A stretch of DNA of 64,000 bases from Brevundimonas sp. (GCF_016463295.1 NZ_JAEMRO010000001.1:1-64000); one strand, 5' to 3'. Shown: positions 25,173 to 35,682, numbered from the stretch's first letter. A program made the numbers and translations. Notes: a model not told the origin generated them from the sequence alone.

Positions 25173-27635
25173 ATGACTTCTTTGCCTATTCACGCCGTTC
25201 TGGAGCCGCTGAAGGCCGCGCTGGTGGCCCACAATGCCGTGGTCCTGGCCGCGCCGCCCGGAGCGGGCAAGACGACCGTGGTGCCGCTGGCCCTGCTGGA
25301 TGAGCCGTGGTTGGAGGGGCGTCGGATACTGGTGCTGGAGCCGCGGCGGCTGGCGGCGCGGGCGGCGGCGGAGCGGATGGCGGCGACGCTGGGACAGCCG
25401 GCGGGCGAGACCATCGGCTATCGCACCCGACTGCAAAGCCGGATCGGGCCAAGGACGCGGATCGAGGTGATCACCGAGGGCGTCTTCACGCGCATGATTC
25501 TGGACGACCCCGGCCTGGAAGGATTCGGAGCCGTTCTGTTCGACGAGTTTCACGAACGCAGCCTGGATGCTGATCTGGGACTGGCCCTGGCGCGGGAGAG
25601 CCAGACCATCCTGCGTGACGACCTGAGGCTGCTGGTCATGTCGGCGACGCTGGATATCGCGGGCGTGTCGCGCCTGCTGGCGGGGGCGGACGGCAAGGCT
25701 GCGCCCGTCATCGAGGCAGAGGGACGGATGTATCCCGTCCAGACGCGCTATCTCGGTCGTAACCCGGTCGAGCGACTGGAAGATGCGGTCGCCCGGGCGG
25801 TTGTCCAGGCGCTGGGCGAGGAGACGGGGTCGATCCTGGTCTTCCTGCCGGGGCAGGGCGAGATTCATCGCACCGCGCAACGACTGTCCGAGCGACTGCG
25901 CGATCCGGCCGTCGATGTAGTGCCGCTGTACGGCGGGCTGGAGCGGACGGCGCAGGATAGGGCCATCGAACCGGTGGCACCGGGACGGCGCAAGGTCGTG
26001 CTGGCGACATCGGTCGCCGAGACCAGCCTGACCATCGAGGGGGTTCGGGTCGTGATCGATTCGGGCCTGTCTCGTGTTCCCCGCTTCGAGGCAGCGAGCG
26101 GCCTGACGCGACTGGCGACGGTCAAGGTCAGCAAGTCCTCGGCCGAGCAGCGGCGCGGGCGGGCGGGCCGAACAGAGCCGGGGGTCTGCCTGCGTCTGTG
26201 GGATGAAGAGCAGACGCGGGGCCTGGTGCCGCATCAGAGGCCGGAAATCCTGGAGGCGGACCTGTCCGGGTTCGCGCTTGATCTGGCGCGATGGGGGCGG
26301 GCCGATGTTCAGGGCCTGGCGCTGTTGGACATGCCGCCGGCGGGCGCATTCGCCGAGGCACGATCCGTGCTGGGGCGGCTGGGCGCGCTGGATGAGGCGG
26401 GAGCGCTGACGCCGCACGGACAGAGGCTGACGCGCATGCCACTGACGCCGCGACTGGCGCACATGGTTTGCGTCGCCGCCGATGCCGGGAACGCCCGGCT
26501 GGGGGCGAGGATCGCGGCGGTGCTGAGCGAGCCGGGGCTGGGCGGGAAGGCCGTCGATCTGGGCGAACGGCTGCAAGGGTTGGAGCGCGATCAATCCCAG
26601 CGAGCCCGGGACGCCATGAAACTGATCGAGCGCTGGGGCCGGGCGGCAGAGCTCGGGGCTGGCAGGGATGGCGCGGCTGGAAGCGGAATCGACGCGGGTA
26701 CTCTGCTCGCCGAAGCCTTTCCGGAGCGCGTCGCCAGGGCGCGGGGCAAGCCGGGAGAGGTGCTGATGGCCTCCGGGCGCGGCGCGTTTATGGACCCGAC
26801 CGAGACGCTGGCGCGGGAGTCGTGGCTGGCGGTGGCCGAACTGGGGGGAGGGGACGCCCGCGATCGCATCCGATTGGCAGCACCGGTCGATCCCGTCGAT
26901 CTGGAGGCGCGGATCAATGTCGACGACAGGTTGGTGCAGGAACCGTCGGGACGGATGGTGATGCGCCGCATCCGACGGATCGGGGCCATCGTCGTCGATG
27001 AGCGGATCATGGGCCCGGCGGACCGCGCCGCGATCACCGCTGCCTTGCGTGAGCAGGTCGAGCGTGAGGGTTTGGCGAACTTGAAATGGGGCGAGCGATC
27101 TGCGGGTCTGCGGGCCAGACTTTCGTTTCTGCATGGCCTGGATGCGAGCTGGCCGGATGTGTCGGATTCTGCCCTGCTAGCCTCGCGTGAAGACTGGATT
27201 TGGCCGCTGCTGGATGGCGTCCAGGCGCTGTCCGCGATTCCTGACGTGGCCCTGGAGCAGGGGCTGAAAACCCTCATCCCCTGGGATCGTCATCGGGCGC
27301 TGGATGAGTTGGCCCCGGCGCGCCTGGAGACTCCGCTGGGATCCACCGCCATCGACTATGCCGCCGAGGGCGGGCCGCGGGTGGACATTCGAGTGCAGGA
27401 ACTGTTCGGGGTGACCGCACACCCGACCGTAGGCGGCGGAGCGGTGCCCCTGACCCTGGCCCTGCTGTCGCCGGCGCGACGGCCGGTTCAAGTTACCAAG
27501 GATCTGCCGGGCTTCTGGGCCGGGAGCTGGGCGGCCGTGCGGGCCGAAATGCGGGGGCGCTATCCGCGTCATCCTTGGCCGGAAGACCCGGCGGCCGCGC
27601 AAGCGACATCACGAGCCAAGCCGCGCGGGACGTGA
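25173..27635 (+). CDS. hrpB: ATP-dependent RNA helicase HrpB
   Basis: An 820-residue DExH helicase, normal length for HrpB. Motif I is PPGAGKTTVVP, motif II is DEFHER, motif III is SATLD, and motif VI is QRRGRAGRTEPG. An HA2/ratchet region and the HrpB-specific C-terminal domain follow (PWPE-type end: RHPWPEDPAAAQ). It probably remodels RNA or ribonucleoprotein; its cellular role is little known. ATG at 25173 is preferred over in-frame codons further upstream, since MTSLPIHAVLEPLKAAL is the family's usual opening. It is divergent from the permease with 193 bases between. Confidence 0.95.
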   Translation: MTSLPIHAVLEPLKAALVAHNAVVLAAPPGAGKTTVVPLALLDEPWLEGRRILVLEPRRLAARAAAERMAATLGQPAGETIGYRTRLQSRIGPRTRIEVITEGVFTRMILDDPGLEGFGAVLFDEFHERSLDADLGLALARESQTILRDDLRLLVMSATLDIAGVSRLLAGADGKAAPVIEAEGRMYPVQTRYLGRNPVERLEDAVARAVVQALGEETGSILVFLPGQGEIHRTAQRLSERLRDPAVDVVPLYGGLERTAQDRAIEPVAPGRRKVVLATSVAETSLTIEGVRVVIDSGLSRVPRFEAASGLTRLATVKVSKSSAEQRRGRAGRTEPGVCLRLWDEEQTRGLVPHQRPEILEADLSGFALDLARWGRADVQGLALLDMPPAGAFAEARSVLGRLGALDEAGALTPHGQRLTRMPLTPRLAHMVCVAADAGNARLGARIAAVLSEPGLGGKAVDLGERLQGLERDQSQRARDAMKLIERWGRAAELGAGRDGAAGSGIDAGTLLAEAFPERVARARGKPGEVLMASGRGAFMDPTETLARESWLAVAELGGGDARDRIRLAAPVDPVDLEARINVDDRLVQEPSGRMVMRRIRRIGAIVVDERIMGPADRAAITAALREQVEREGLANLKWGERSAGLRARLSFLHGLDASWPDVSDSALLASREDWIWPLLDGVQALSAIPDVALEQGLKTLIPWDRHRALDELAPARLETPLGSTAIDYAAEGGPRVDIRVQELFGVTAHPTVGGGAVPLTLALLSPARRPVQVTKDLPGFWAGSWAAVRAEMRGRYPRHPWPEDPAAAQATSRAKPRGT

Positions 27636-27638
27636 CGC

Positions 27639-27667
27639 TTGCCTTTTATCCCCAGCGCGCCTAGAGA
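27639..27667 (+). promoter_or_regulatory. Candidate rpsB promoter
   Basis: TTGCCT at 27639-27644 and TAGAGA at 27662-27667 with a 17-base spacer, resembling the Caulobacter housekeeping consensus. It would give an rpsB leader of about 117 bases. Confidence 0.4.
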
Positions 27668-27790
27668 GCGCGCGCACTTCACACGCAGGCGTGGCGCAGG
27701 TCGGGGAGACATCCCGGTTTGCACCGTTCCGAGGGCCATCCGGCCTTTCAGCGCCTGCGGCGGATCAATCGGATAAAGGACACTACACTC

Positions 27791-28702
27791 ATGGCTCTGC
27801 CAGAATTCTCCATGCGTTCGCTGCTCGAAGCCGGCGCGCACTTCGGTCACCAGACGCATCGCTGGAACCCGAAGATGGACCGCTACATCTTCGGCTCGCG
27901 CTCGAACATCCACATCATCGACCTGTCGCAGTCGATCCCGCTGCTGCATCAGGCCCTGGTCGCCGTGCGCGACGTGGCCGCCAAGGGGGGCCGCGTGCTG
28001 TTCGTCGGCACCAAGCGTCAGGCCGCCGATCCGGTCGCCGAGGCCGCCAAGCGCTGCGCCCAATACTATATGAACAACCGCTGGCTGGGCGGCACGCTGA
28101 CCAACTGGAAGACGGTCTCGGGTTCGATCGCCCGCCTGCGCGAGCTGGACGCCCTGCTGGAATCCGGCGGCGAAGGCCGGGTCAAGAAGGAACTGCTGAA
28201 CCTGACCCGCGAACGCGACAAGCTGGAGCTGTCGCTGGGCGGCATCAAGGACATGGGTTCGGTGCCGGACATCATGTTCGTGATCGACACCAACAAGGAA
28301 GCGATCGCGATCCAGGAAGCCCGCAAGCTGAACATCCCGATCATCGCCATCCTGGACACCAACTCGGACCCCGACGGCATCACCTATCCGGTGCCCGGCA
28401 ACGATGACGCCGCCCGCGCCATCCAGACCTACTGCGACCTGATCGCCGACGCCGTCCTGGACGGTCTGGCCGCCGGTGCCTCGCAGTCGGGCGTGGACCT
28501 GGGCGCCGCCGTCAACCCGGACGAGCCGATGCTGCGCGAAGCCAAGGCCCCCAAGGCTGAAGCCGAAGCCGCCCCGGCCGGTACGGAGGCTGTCGCCGCC
28601 GAGATGGAAGCGGCCGCTGAGCCGGCCGTCGCCGACGAAGCCGCCCAGGCCGCCACTTCGGAAGCCAACGACGCCGTCGAAACCGAGAAGGCTGCGGTCT
28701 GA
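27791..28702 (+). CDS. rpsB: 30S ribosomal protein S2
   Basis: A 303-residue S2. The core is standard: [20 protein letters not shown] at the start, then [26 protein letters not shown] and [20 protein letters not shown]. After about residue 245 there is a long Ala/Glu/Pro-rich tail ([16 protein letters not shown] and more) which E. coli S2 lacks; such tails are common in alphaproteobacteria. S2 is needed for 30S assembly and holds S1. It heads the rpsB-tsf operon, with an AAGGA ribosome site before the ATG. Confidence 0.98.
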   Translation: MALPEFSMRSLLEAGAHFGHQTHRWNPKMDRYIFGSRSNIHIIDLSQSIPLLHQALVAVRDVAAKGGRVLFVGTKRQAADPVAEAAKRCAQYYMNNRWLGGTLTNWKTVSGSIARLRELDALLESGGEGRVKKELLNLTRERDKLELSLGGIKDMGSVPDIMFVIDTNKEAIAIQEARKLNIPIIAILDTNSDPDGITYPVPGNDDAARAIQTYCDLIADAVLDGLAAGASQSGVDLGAAVNPDEPMLREAKAPKAEAEAAPAGTEAVAAEMEAAAEPAVADEAAQAATSEANDAVETEKAAV

Positions 28703-28739
28703 GCCGACCCGCCTTCATCTGACGGCGAAAACTGACATA

Positions 28740-28764
28740 CGGCCGGGCTAAACCAGCCCGGCCG
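28740..28764 (+). terminator. Hairpin between rpsB and tsf (possible attenuator)
   Basis: A perfect 10-bp stem (CGGCCGGGCT / AGCCCGGCCG) with a 5-base loop but only two T after it. It may be a leaky terminator or an RNA-processing or stability element that sets the S2 to EF-Ts ratio. Confidence 0.55.
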
Positions 28765-28796
28765 TTCCCGCATTCGAATACCCAAGGAGCTATACA

Positions 28797-29738
28797 ATGG
28801 CCGAGATCACAGCCGCCCTCGTCATGGAACTGCGCGCCAAGTCGGGCGTCGGCATGATGGACTGCAAGAAGGCGCTTCAGGAAACCGACGGCGACATCAA
28901 CGCCGCGATCGACTGGCTGCGCGCCAAGGGCCTGTCCAAGGCCGCCAAGAAGGCCGACCGCGTCGCCGCCGAGGGCCTGGTCGCCGTCGCGTCCAAGGAA
29001 GTCGGAGCCGGTGAAGTCGGCGCCGCCATCGAGTTCAACGCCGAGACGGACTTCGTGGCCCGCAACGAACTGTTCCAGAACGCCGCCAAATCGTTCGCCC
29101 AGCTGGGTCTGGAGCACGCCACCGTCGAAGGCCTACACGGTGCGGAACTGGAAGCCGGCAAGACGGTCCAGGACGAGGTCACCAACCTGATCGCCACGGT
29201 CGGCGAGAACATGCAGCTGCGTCGCGCCGCCCGCCTGTCGGTCGCTGAAGGCGTGGTCGCCTCCTACGTCCACAATGCCGTCTCGCCCGGCGTCGGCCGC
29301 ATCGGCGTGCTGGTCGCCCTGCACGGCGGTGGCGACAAGGCCGCCCTGCGCGAACTGGGCCGCAAGATCGCCATGCACGTGGCCGCGACGGCTCCGCTGT
29401 CGCTGAACACGGACGATCTGGACCCGGCCGCCATCGAGAAGGAACGTCAGGTCCTGACCGAGAAGGCCAAGGAAGAAGGCAAGCCGGAAAACATGATCGC
29501 CAAGATCGTGGAAGGCCAGATCAACAAGTTCCAGAAGGACGTGGTGCTGATCAAACAGCCCTTCGTCATGAACCCCGACGTGACCATCGAGCAGCTGGTC
29601 GCCGACACGGGCAAGGAACTGGGCGCACCCGACCTGCACCTTGCCGGCTTCGTCCGCCTGGCGCTGGGCGAAGGCGTCGAGAAGGTCGAAGGACCGGACT
29701 TCGCTTCGGAAGTCGCCTCCATGATGGGCGGCAACTGA
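28797..29738 (+). CDS. tsf: Elongation factor Ts
   Basis: A 313-residue EF-Ts, the nucleotide exchange factor of EF-Tu. The N-terminal UBA-like part has [19 protein letters not shown]. The TDFVAR motif that contacts EF-Tu is present ([14 protein letters not shown]), followed by both core subdomains and the coiled-coil region ([17 protein letters not shown]). An AAGGAG site precedes the start. It lies 94 bases after rpsB, with a hairpin in the gap, and a strong terminator follows. Confidence 0.98.
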   Translation: MAEITAALVMELRAKSGVGMMDCKKALQETDGDINAAIDWLRAKGLSKAAKKADRVAAEGLVAVASKEVGAGEVGAAIEFNAETDFVARNELFQNAAKSFAQLGLEHATVEGLHGAELEAGKTVQDEVTNLIATVGENMQLRRAARLSVAEGVVASYVHNAVSPGVGRIGVLVALHGGGDKAALRELGRKIAMHVAATAPLSLNTDDLDPAAIEKERQVLTEKAKEEGKPENMIAKIVEGQINKFQKDVVLIKQPFVMNPDVTIEQLVADTGKELGAPDLHLAGFVRLALGEGVEKVEGPDFASEVASMMGGN

Positions 29739-29771
29739 TCGTTTCAGCCCAAGGCTGAATGACTGAAATGA

Positions 29772-29804
29772 AGGGTCGGTGGCGAGGCGTCACCGACCCT
29801 TTTT
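29772..29804 (+). terminator. Rho-independent terminator of rpsB-tsf
   Basis: A 10-bp stem (AGGGTCGGTG / CACCGACCCT) with a 9-base loop followed by TTTTTC. Confidence 0.92.
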
Positions 29805-29873
29805 CTTTGGGGCTTGGCGAGGCGATGTCCGATGCGCCAAATGACGGCCTGCTGATTCAAGGGGTCCGTTTTC

Positions 29874-31490
29874 ATGAAGCGCCTGTTCGCCGCCGTATCC
29901 GCCATCGCCATCCTGACCGCTGTGCCCGTCCAGGCCCAGGATGTTGATCGTGTCGCCGTCAATCGCATCATCGATCAGGGACTGAACCATTCCGAAATCA
30001 TGCAGACGGCGGCCTATCTGACCGACCGGATCGGCGGGCGGATGACCAACTCCCCCCAGATGCGTCAGGCCGAACAGTGGACCCAGCAGCGGTTCCGCGA
30101 TTGGGGCCTGTCGAATGTGCGAACCGAGGGGTTCGAGTTCGGGCGCGGCTGGTCGATCGTCCGGTCCAGCGCCCGGATGACCGAGCCGCGCGTACTCGAT
30201 CTGCGGGTGATCCCTATCGCCTGGACGCCCGGCACCAACGGCGTGATCTCGGGCGACATCGTCGTGGCACCGATCACCAGTCCCGGCCAGTTCGAGCAGT
30301 GGCGCGGCAAGCTGCGGGGCAAGATCGTTCTTCTGACCCGGCCTGACAACGGCTCGGAGCCGACCGAGCCCGCCTTCCGCCGCTGGACCGATGAGGAACT
30401 GGCCGGCCGCAACACCTATGTCCTGCCTCGCAACGACCCGGAGGCCGCCGAACGTGCCGCGCGGTCAGGACGGGCCGATTTCGCCATGCGGCTGGATGCC
30501 TTCCTGGTGGAGGAGGGGGCGATCGCCATGGTTCGCATGTCCCAGCGGGACGGCGGTCTGCTCCACGGAACCGGCTATACTTATCAGGCGGGCGCGACAC
30601 CCCGGACGCCAGGCCTGGAACTGGCCGCCGAGGACTATCGTCGCCTGGCGCGACTGGCCCTGACCGACACCCCGCCGAAGCTGGAGCTGATGAGCGAGGT
30701 CCAGTTCCACGACGAGGACGTCAATGCCTACAATGTCTTCGCCGACATTCCGGGCTCGGACCGGTCTGGCGAATATGTGATGGCCGGGGCCCATCTGGAC
30801 AGCTGGGTCGCCTCCGACGGGGCAGTGGACAATGCCGCCGGTAGTGCCGTGGTCATGGAGGCGGCACGCATCCTGAGAACCATGGGTGTGCGGCCCAAGC
30901 GCACCATCCGGTTCGCCCTTTGGAACGGTGAGGAACAGGGCCTGCTGGGATCGCTGGCCTATGTCGACCGGCATCTGGCGACGCGCGCGCCCATGAGCGA
31001 TGCGGCGGCCGCCGCCCTGCCCAACAGCCAGACCTGGCGCGCCCGCTGGCCGATCCAGCCGCGCGAGGGCCACGACGATTTGGTGGCCTATTTCAATCTG
31101 GACAATGGCTCGGGCAAGATCAGGGGCATCAATGCTGAGGGCAATGTCGCCGCCGCGCCGATCCTGCAGAAGTGGATCGAACCCTTTGCCAGCATGGGGG
31201 CCACGACCGTGTCGTTGCGACCCTCGGGCGGGACGGACCACGTCTATTTCCAGACGGTCGGTGTGCCGGGCTTCCAATTCATTCAGGATCCGCTGGACTA
31301 CGGCAGCCGACTTCACCACACCTCGATCGACAGCTACGACCATCTGCGGGCCGACGACCTGCGTCAGGCGGCGGTCATTCTGGCCAGTGTTCTGCTGAGT
31401 GCCGCCAACTCTGACGAGCCCCTGCCGCGCATGCCTCTGCCGACACGCCCGACCGCCAGTGATCCGTTCGCCTATCCCGGTGGGGAGTAA
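29874..31490 (+). CDS. Secreted M28-family zinc aminopeptidase
   Basis: A 538-residue exported peptidase. Residues 1-22 (MKRLFAAVSAIAILTAVPVQ plus AQ) are a signal peptide. A PA-domain-like insertion seems to occupy roughly residues 110-260, before the catalytic part. The zinc ligands typical of M28 are visible: His and Asp in AGAHLDSW and DGAVDNAAGS, the Glu pair in WNGEEQGLLG, and the final His in RLHHTSIDSYDHL. It probably trims amino acids from peptides in the periplasm. It is transcribed alone after the tsf terminator; the next gene starts 70 bases on. Confidence 0.93.
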   Translation: MKRLFAAVSAIAILTAVPVQAQDVDRVAVNRIIDQGLNHSEIMQTAAYLTDRIGGRMTNSPQMRQAEQWTQQRFRDWGLSNVRTEGFEFGRGWSIVRSSARMTEPRVLDLRVIPIAWTPGTNGVISGDIVVAPITSPGQFEQWRGKLRGKIVLLTRPDNGSEPTEPAFRRWTDEELAGRNTYVLPRNDPEAAERAARSGRADFAMRLDAFLVEEGAIAMVRMSQRDGGLLHGTGYTYQAGATPRTPGLELAAEDYRRLARLALTDTPPKLELMSEVQFHDEDVNAYNVFADIPGSDRSGEYVMAGAHLDSWVASDGAVDNAAGSAVVMEAARILRTMGVRPKRTIRFALWNGEEQGLLGSLAYVDRHLATRAPMSDAAAAALPNSQTWRARWPIQPREGHDDLVAYFNLDNGSGKIRGINAEGNVAAAPILQKWIEPFASMGATTVSLRPSGGTDHVYFQTVGVPGFQFIQDPLDYGSRLHHTSIDSYDHLRADDLRQAAVILASVLLSAANSDEPLPRMPLPTRPTASDPFAYPGGE

Positions 31491-31560
31491 CGAGGCGCTG
31501 CGGCGACACGGACACGTCGTCCGACTTCTGCCGCGCTTCGTGACCAGCTAAGGGTGCAGG

Positions 31561-31986
31561 ATGATCGGAAGACTGAACCACGTCGGTATCGCCACGCCCT
31601 CCATCGAGACCAGTGTCGCGATGTATCGCGACCTGCTGGGGGCGACGAAGGCCCATGCGCCGTTCGACCTGCCTGCGCAGGGGGTGCGGGTCTGTTTCAT
31701 CGACCTGCCAAACAGCCAGATCGAACTGATCGAGCCGCTGGGCGAGGATTCGCCGATCCACGGGTTTCTTGCCAAGAACCCGAAGGGCGGGCAGCATCAC
31801 GTCTGTTTCGAGGTAGACGATATCCTGGCGGCGCGGGATGATCTGCGGGCCAGGGGGGCGACCATCCTGGGTACGGGGGAGCCGAGGATAGGAGCCCACG
31901 GCACACCGATCCTGTTCCTGCATCCCAAGGATATGGGCGGGGTTCTGGTCGAGCTGATGGAAACACCCAAGAACGGAGCGCACTGA
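31561..31986 (+). CDS. mce: Methylmalonyl-CoA epimerase
   Basis: A 141-residue VOC-fold metalloenzyme that interconverts the (S) and (R) forms of methylmalonyl-CoA in propionyl-CoA breakdown. Typical segments are MIGRLNHVGIATPS (first metal His), QIELIEPLG, GGQHHVCFEVDDI and the C-terminal GVLVELME with the second-half ligand Glu. It overlaps the next gene by one base (TGATG), so the pair is translationally coupled. The mutase and carboxylase are not in the window. Confidence 0.93.
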   Translation: MIGRLNHVGIATPSIETSVAMYRDLLGATKAHAPFDLPAQGVRVCFIDLPNSQIELIEPLGEDSPIHGFLAKNPKGGQHHVCFEVDDILAARDDLRARGATILGTGEPRIGAHGTPILFLHPKDMGGVLVELMETPKNGAH

Positions 31987-32246
31987 TGCCCATCGGTCCT
32001 GTCACCATGTTCGCCATCTATGTGGTCTGCTGGTGGGTCGTGCTATTCACCGTGCTGCCGCTGGGGACCTCGCAGGAGGTGCACGAGCCGCCGACCGACG
32101 GCACCCAGTGGGGGGCACCCAAGACGCCGAACCTGAAGCGCAAATTCATCACCACGACCTGGATTTCAGCCCTGGTCTGGCTGCTGGTGATGGTCCTGGT
32201 CTTCATCGGCTGGATGCCCCTGCCGGATCTGGCTCCGCCTGTTTGA
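31986..32246 (+). CDS. DUF1467 family small membrane protein
   Basis: An 86-residue protein with two membrane helices (MFAIYVVCWWVVLFTVLPLG and ALVWLLVMVLVFIGWMPL) joined by a cytoplasmic loop containing GTQWGAPKTPNLKRKF. This layout defines DUF1467, an alphaproteobacterial family of unknown function that is regularly found between mce and proS. It starts on the last base of the mce stop. The function is not known. Confidence 0.9.
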   Translation: MPIGPVTMFAIYVVCWWVVLFTVLPLGTSQEVHEPPTDGTQWGAPKTPNLKRKFITTTWISALVWLLVMVLVFIGWMPLPDLAPPV

Positions 32247-32319
32247 TCGCCTGGCCTAGCTTTCGCCCCGGTCGCCCGGCTAAAGCAGGTCTTTCCTGAC
32301 TTATTGCCGGATTCTGCCC

Positions 32320-33636
32320 ATGCGCCTGTCGCGCTACTTCCTGCCCACGCTCAAAGAGGCGCCCTCGGACGCCACCATCGTCTCGCACCAACTGATGCTG
32401 CGGGCGGGCATGATCAAGCAGGAGGCCGCCGGCATCTATGCCTGGCTGCCGCTGGGGCTGCGGGTGCTGCGCAAGATCGAGCAGATCGTGCGCGAAGAGC
32501 AGGAGCGAGCAGGGGCGGTCGAGCTGCTGATGCCGACACTGCAGTTGGCCGATTTGTGGCGCGAGAGCGGCCGCTATGATGCCTATGGCCCCGAAATGCT
32601 GCGCATCACCGACCGGCACGAGCGCGAACTGCTGTACGGGCCGACCAATGAGGAGATGATCACCGACATCTTCCGCGGCTTCGTGAAGAGCTACAAATCC
32701 CTGCCGCTGAACCTGTTTCATATCCAGTGGAAGTTCCGCGACGAGCGTCGGCCGCGCTTCGGCGTCATGCGGGGGCGCGAGTTCCTGATGAAGGATGCCT
32801 ACAGCTTCGACATCGACGAGGCGTCGGCGCGCAAGGCCTACAACCGCATGTTCGTGGCCTATCTGAATACCTTCGCCCGTATGGGTCTGAAGGCCGTGCC
32901 GATGCGGGCCGACACCGGGCCGATCGGCGGAGACCTGAGCCACGAGTTCATCGTTCTGGCCGATACGGGCGAGAGCCAGGTGTTCTGTGACCGCAAGCTG
33001 GTCGAAATGCCGGCGCCGGGCGGCGATGTGGATTGGAACGATCTGCAGGACATCGTCGACGAGCGGATCGGCCTGTATGCGGCGACCGAGGAAATGCACG
33101 ACGCCGCCCAGTTCGAAACCCAGACGCCCGAGGCGGATCGTCTGACCGCGCGCGGCATCGAGGTCGGCCATATCTTCTACTTCGGAACCAAATACTCCGC
33201 CCCGATGAAGGCCAGGGTCGCCGGGCCGGACGGGCAGGACACCGAGGTCCATATGGGCAGTTATGGCGTCGGCGTCTCGCGCCTGCTGGGGGCCATCATC
33301 GAGGCCAGCCACGACGAAGGTGGGATCATCTGGCCCGACGCCGTGGCACCGTTCGATGTGGCGGTGATCAATCTGCGCAACAGCGACGAGGCCGTGAACG
33401 CCGCCTGCGAAGAGGCCGTGCATCGTCTGGAAGCTGCCGGCCGCGATGTCCTGTATGATGACACCGACGAGCGTCCGGGTGGCAAGTTCGCGCGGGCCGA
33501 CCTGATCGGCGTGCCGTGGCAGCTGACCATCGGGCCCAAGGGCCTGGCCGAGGGTACGGTCGAACTGAAGCGCCGCGCGACGGGTGAGAAAACGTCCGTG
33601 CCGCTGGATGAAGCGATCTCGAGGCTGCTGGCATGA
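32320..33636 (+). CDS. proS: Proline-tRNA ligase, short alphaproteobacterial form
   Basis: A 438-residue class II synthetase. Motif 2 is in [21 protein letters not shown] and motif 3 in [24 protein letters not shown] is also conserved. The editing (INS) domain found between motifs 2 and 3 in the 570-residue enzymes is absent, as usual in this class, so removal of misacylated Ala-tRNA(Pro) must depend on a separate protein. The anticodon-binding domain is at the C-terminus ([19 protein letters not shown]). Its stop overlaps the start of the exporter permease gene by four bases. Confidence 0.97.
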   Translation: MRLSRYFLPTLKEAPSDATIVSHQLMLRAGMIKQEAAGIYAWLPLGLRVLRKIEQIVREEQERAGAVELLMPTLQLADLWRESGRYDAYGPEMLRITDRHERELLYGPTNEEMITDIFRGFVKSYKSLPLNLFHIQWKFRDERRPRFGVMRGREFLMKDAYSFDIDEASARKAYNRMFVAYLNTFARMGLKAVPMRADTGPIGGDLSHEFIVLADTGESQVFCDRKLVEMPAPGGDVDWNDLQDIVDERIGLYAATEEMHDAAQFETQTPEADRLTARGIEVGHIFYFGTKYSAPMKARVAGPDGQDTEVHMGSYGVGVSRLLGAIIEASHDEGGIIWPDAVAPFDVAVINLRNSDEAVNAACEEAVHRLEAAGRDVLYDDTDERPGGKFARADLIGVPWQLTIGPKGLAEGTVELKRRATGEKTSVPLDEAISRLLA

Positions 33637-34934
33637 CCGACGCGACGGTGGGCAAGCCCACGAAGCCGGCCGGGCCGTTTTCGGCCTGGGAGGTCGGGCT
33701 GGCGCTTCGCTATCTGCGGGCCAAGCGCAAGGAAGGTGGGATCGCGATGATCGCCGTCATCTCCTATGTCGCCATCGCCCTGGCCGTTATGGCCCTGATT
33801 GTGGTGATGAGCATCATGGCCGGGTTCCGCTCGACCCTGCTGGACCGGATGCTGTCCTTCAACAGCCATATGTACGTTCAGGGCCAGATCCTGAACTCGC
33901 CAGATCGCGAGGCGGCGCTGGACCGGATCAGAACCGTGCCCGGCGTCATCAGCGCCGCCCCCATGATCGAGGCGCAGAGCCTGGTGCGGGCGGGCGGCAT
34001 GACCACAGGAGCCATCGTCAAGGGCATCCGCCCGGACGACCTGCGTTCGCTCAACTACGTCTATGACAGCCTGGATTCCGAGGCCCACCGCACATTCGGT
34101 CAGGGGGCCTACGGCGGTGACAATATCATCATTGGCCGGGCCCTGGCCGAGGGCATGGGCCTGCGCGTCGGCGACGCCATCACCCTGTATTCCCCGACCG
34201 GGGCCGACAGCGCCTTCGGCAATCTGGGTGGGCTGGAAAAGAGCTATCGGATCGGCGGGCTGTTCACGTCGGGCACGGCGGACTTCGATCGGGCCTTCAT
34301 CTTCATGCCGCAGGAACAGGCACAGCTGTTCTTCGGCAAGGAGGGCGTCTGGGACGTCATCGACGTCAAGGTCGCCAAGCCGGACGAGGTCGGCACCATG
34401 ATCGCGCCCGTGCGCGATGCGGCGGGGGCAGGGGCCTTCGTCACCGATTGGCGCGATCGCCTGGCCGCCTTCTGGGGCGCGCTGAAGGTCGAGCGGGTGG
34501 CGATGTCGATCATCCTCGGTCTCGTGGTCGCCATCGCGGCGCTGAACATCATCTCCGGCATCGTCATGCTGGTGAAGAACAAGACGCGCGACATCGCCAT
34601 CCTGCGGACCATCGGGGCCAGCCAGTCGTCCATGCTGAGGGTCTTCTTCATGGCCGGGGCGACCATAGGCGTGGCGGGCACGATCACGGGCCTGACGCTG
34701 GGGCTGCTGTTCTGCCTGAACATTGGCTCAATCCAGCATTTCCTGGAGATGGTGTTCCAGACCAAGCTGTTCGATGCGGACGTCTATATGCTGGACGCCG
34801 TGCCGGCGCTGGTCGATCCGCTCGACGTATTCTGGGTCACCCTGTGGTCCACCTTCATGTCCTGCATCGCGGGTCTGATCCCGTCCTGGCAGGCGGCCAA
34901 GCTCGATCCGGTGGAGGCCCTGCGCTATGAGTGA
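33633..34934 (+). CDS. Lipoprotein-releasing ABC transporter permease (LolC/LolE type)
   Basis: A 433-residue inner-membrane permease with four helices (first near [20 protein letters not shown], the other three after residue 290) and a large periplasmic domain. The [14 protein letters not shown] start and the [16 protein letters not shown] end are hallmarks. With LolD it extracts outer-membrane lipoproteins and hands them to LolA. Only one permease gene is present, so it probably works as a homodimer, as described for LolF-like systems. Overlaps are four bases with proS and eight with lolD. Confidence 0.95.
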   Translation: MTDATVGKPTKPAGPFSAWEVGLALRYLRAKRKEGGIAMIAVISYVAIALAVMALIVVMSIMAGFRSTLLDRMLSFNSHMYVQGQILNSPDREAALDRIRTVPGVISAAPMIEAQSLVRAGGMTTGAIVKGIRPDDLRSLNYVYDSLDSEAHRTFGQGAYGGDNIIIGRALAEGMGLRVGDAITLYSPTGADSAFGNLGGLEKSYRIGGLFTSGTADFDRAFIFMPQEQAQLFFGKEGVWDVIDVKVAKPDEVGTMIAPVRDAAGAGAFVTDWRDRLAAFWGALKVERVAMSIILGLVVAIAALNIISGIVMLVKNKTRDIAILRTIGASQSSMLRVFFMAGATIGVAGTITGLTLGLLFCLNIGSIQHFLEMVFQTKLFDADVYMLDAVPALVDPLDVFWVTLWSTFMSCIAGLIPSWQAAKLDPVEALRYE

Positions 34935-35682
34935 GACCTTGACGCAGGACGCTACCATACAGAGCCGTCCACAGGCTTATCCCTCGGGTGCCGTCTTTTC
35001 CGCACGAAATGTGACCCGGACCTATCCGACGGCTTCGGGCGGGCTGACCGTGCTGAAAGGCGTCGATCTGGACATCATGCCGGGCGAGATCGTCGGCCTG
35101 ATCGGCCCATCGGGGTCGGGGAAATCGTCGCTGCTGCATGCTGCGGGCCTGCTGGAGCGGCCGACGTCTGGCGAAATCCGTTTCGAGGGCGAGGATGTCG
35201 GCAACCTGAGTGAGCGCGAGCGGACGCATATCCGCCTGGCCAGTATCGGCTTCGTCTACCAGTTCCACCATTTGCTGCCGGAGTTCGACGCGCGAGACAA
35301 CGTCGCCCTGCCGCTGCGCATCGCCGGTGTGAGCCTGCCGCAGGCCCGCAAGCGGGCAGACGAGGTTCTGACCAGCCTGGGCCTGGGTGAGCGGTTGACG
35401 CATCAGCCGTCGGAGTTGTCGGGCGGAGAGCGTCAGCGCGTTGCCGTCGCCCGTGCCCTGGCCAATCGGCCTCGACTGCTGCTGGCCGACGAGCCGACAG
35501 GCAATCTGGACCCGGCCACCAGCCAGACCGTGTTCGAGGCGCTGCACGATCTGGTCAAACAGACCGGCGTCGGTGCTCTCATCGCGACCCACAACATGGA
35601 ACTGGCCGGACATATGGACCGCGTCTTCGCCCTGAAGGACGGCCATCTGGAAGAGCGTCCGGCACAGAGCCAGACGTACTGA
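34927..35682 (+). CDS. lolD: Lipoprotein-releasing ABC transporter ATPase
   Basis: A 251-residue ATPase of the MacB/LolD group. Walker A is GPSGSGKSS, the Q-loop region is GFVYQFHHLLPEF (with the LolD motif), the signature is LSGGERQRVAVARAL, Walker B is LLLADEPTGNLD, and the switch His is in IATHNMELA. The N-terminal extension of about 25 residues is longer than in E. coli. The coding start overlaps the permease by eight bases, so the two are made together. Confidence 0.96.
   Translation: MSETLTQDATIQSRPQAYPSGAVFSARNVTRTYPTASGGLTVLKGVDLDIMPGEIVGLIGPSGSGKSSLLHAAGLLERPTSGEIRFEGEDVGNLSERERTHIRLASIGFVYQFHHLLPEFDARDNVALPLRIAGVSLPQARKRADEVLTSLGLGERLTHQPSELSGGERQRVAVARALANRPRLLLADEPTGNLDPATSQTVFEALHDLVKQTGVGALIATHNMELAGHMDRVFALKDGHLEERPAQSQTY

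Noticed and set aside
25041-27134. A 697-codon open frame on the minus strand opposite hrpB, and several similar long antisense frames (for example opposite dnaE at 35874-37637 and parC at 61193-62743).
   Set aside because: High-GC coding sequence leaves long open frames on the other strand. These products are Arg/Gln/Gly-rich with no motif, and the sense genes have full family signatures.
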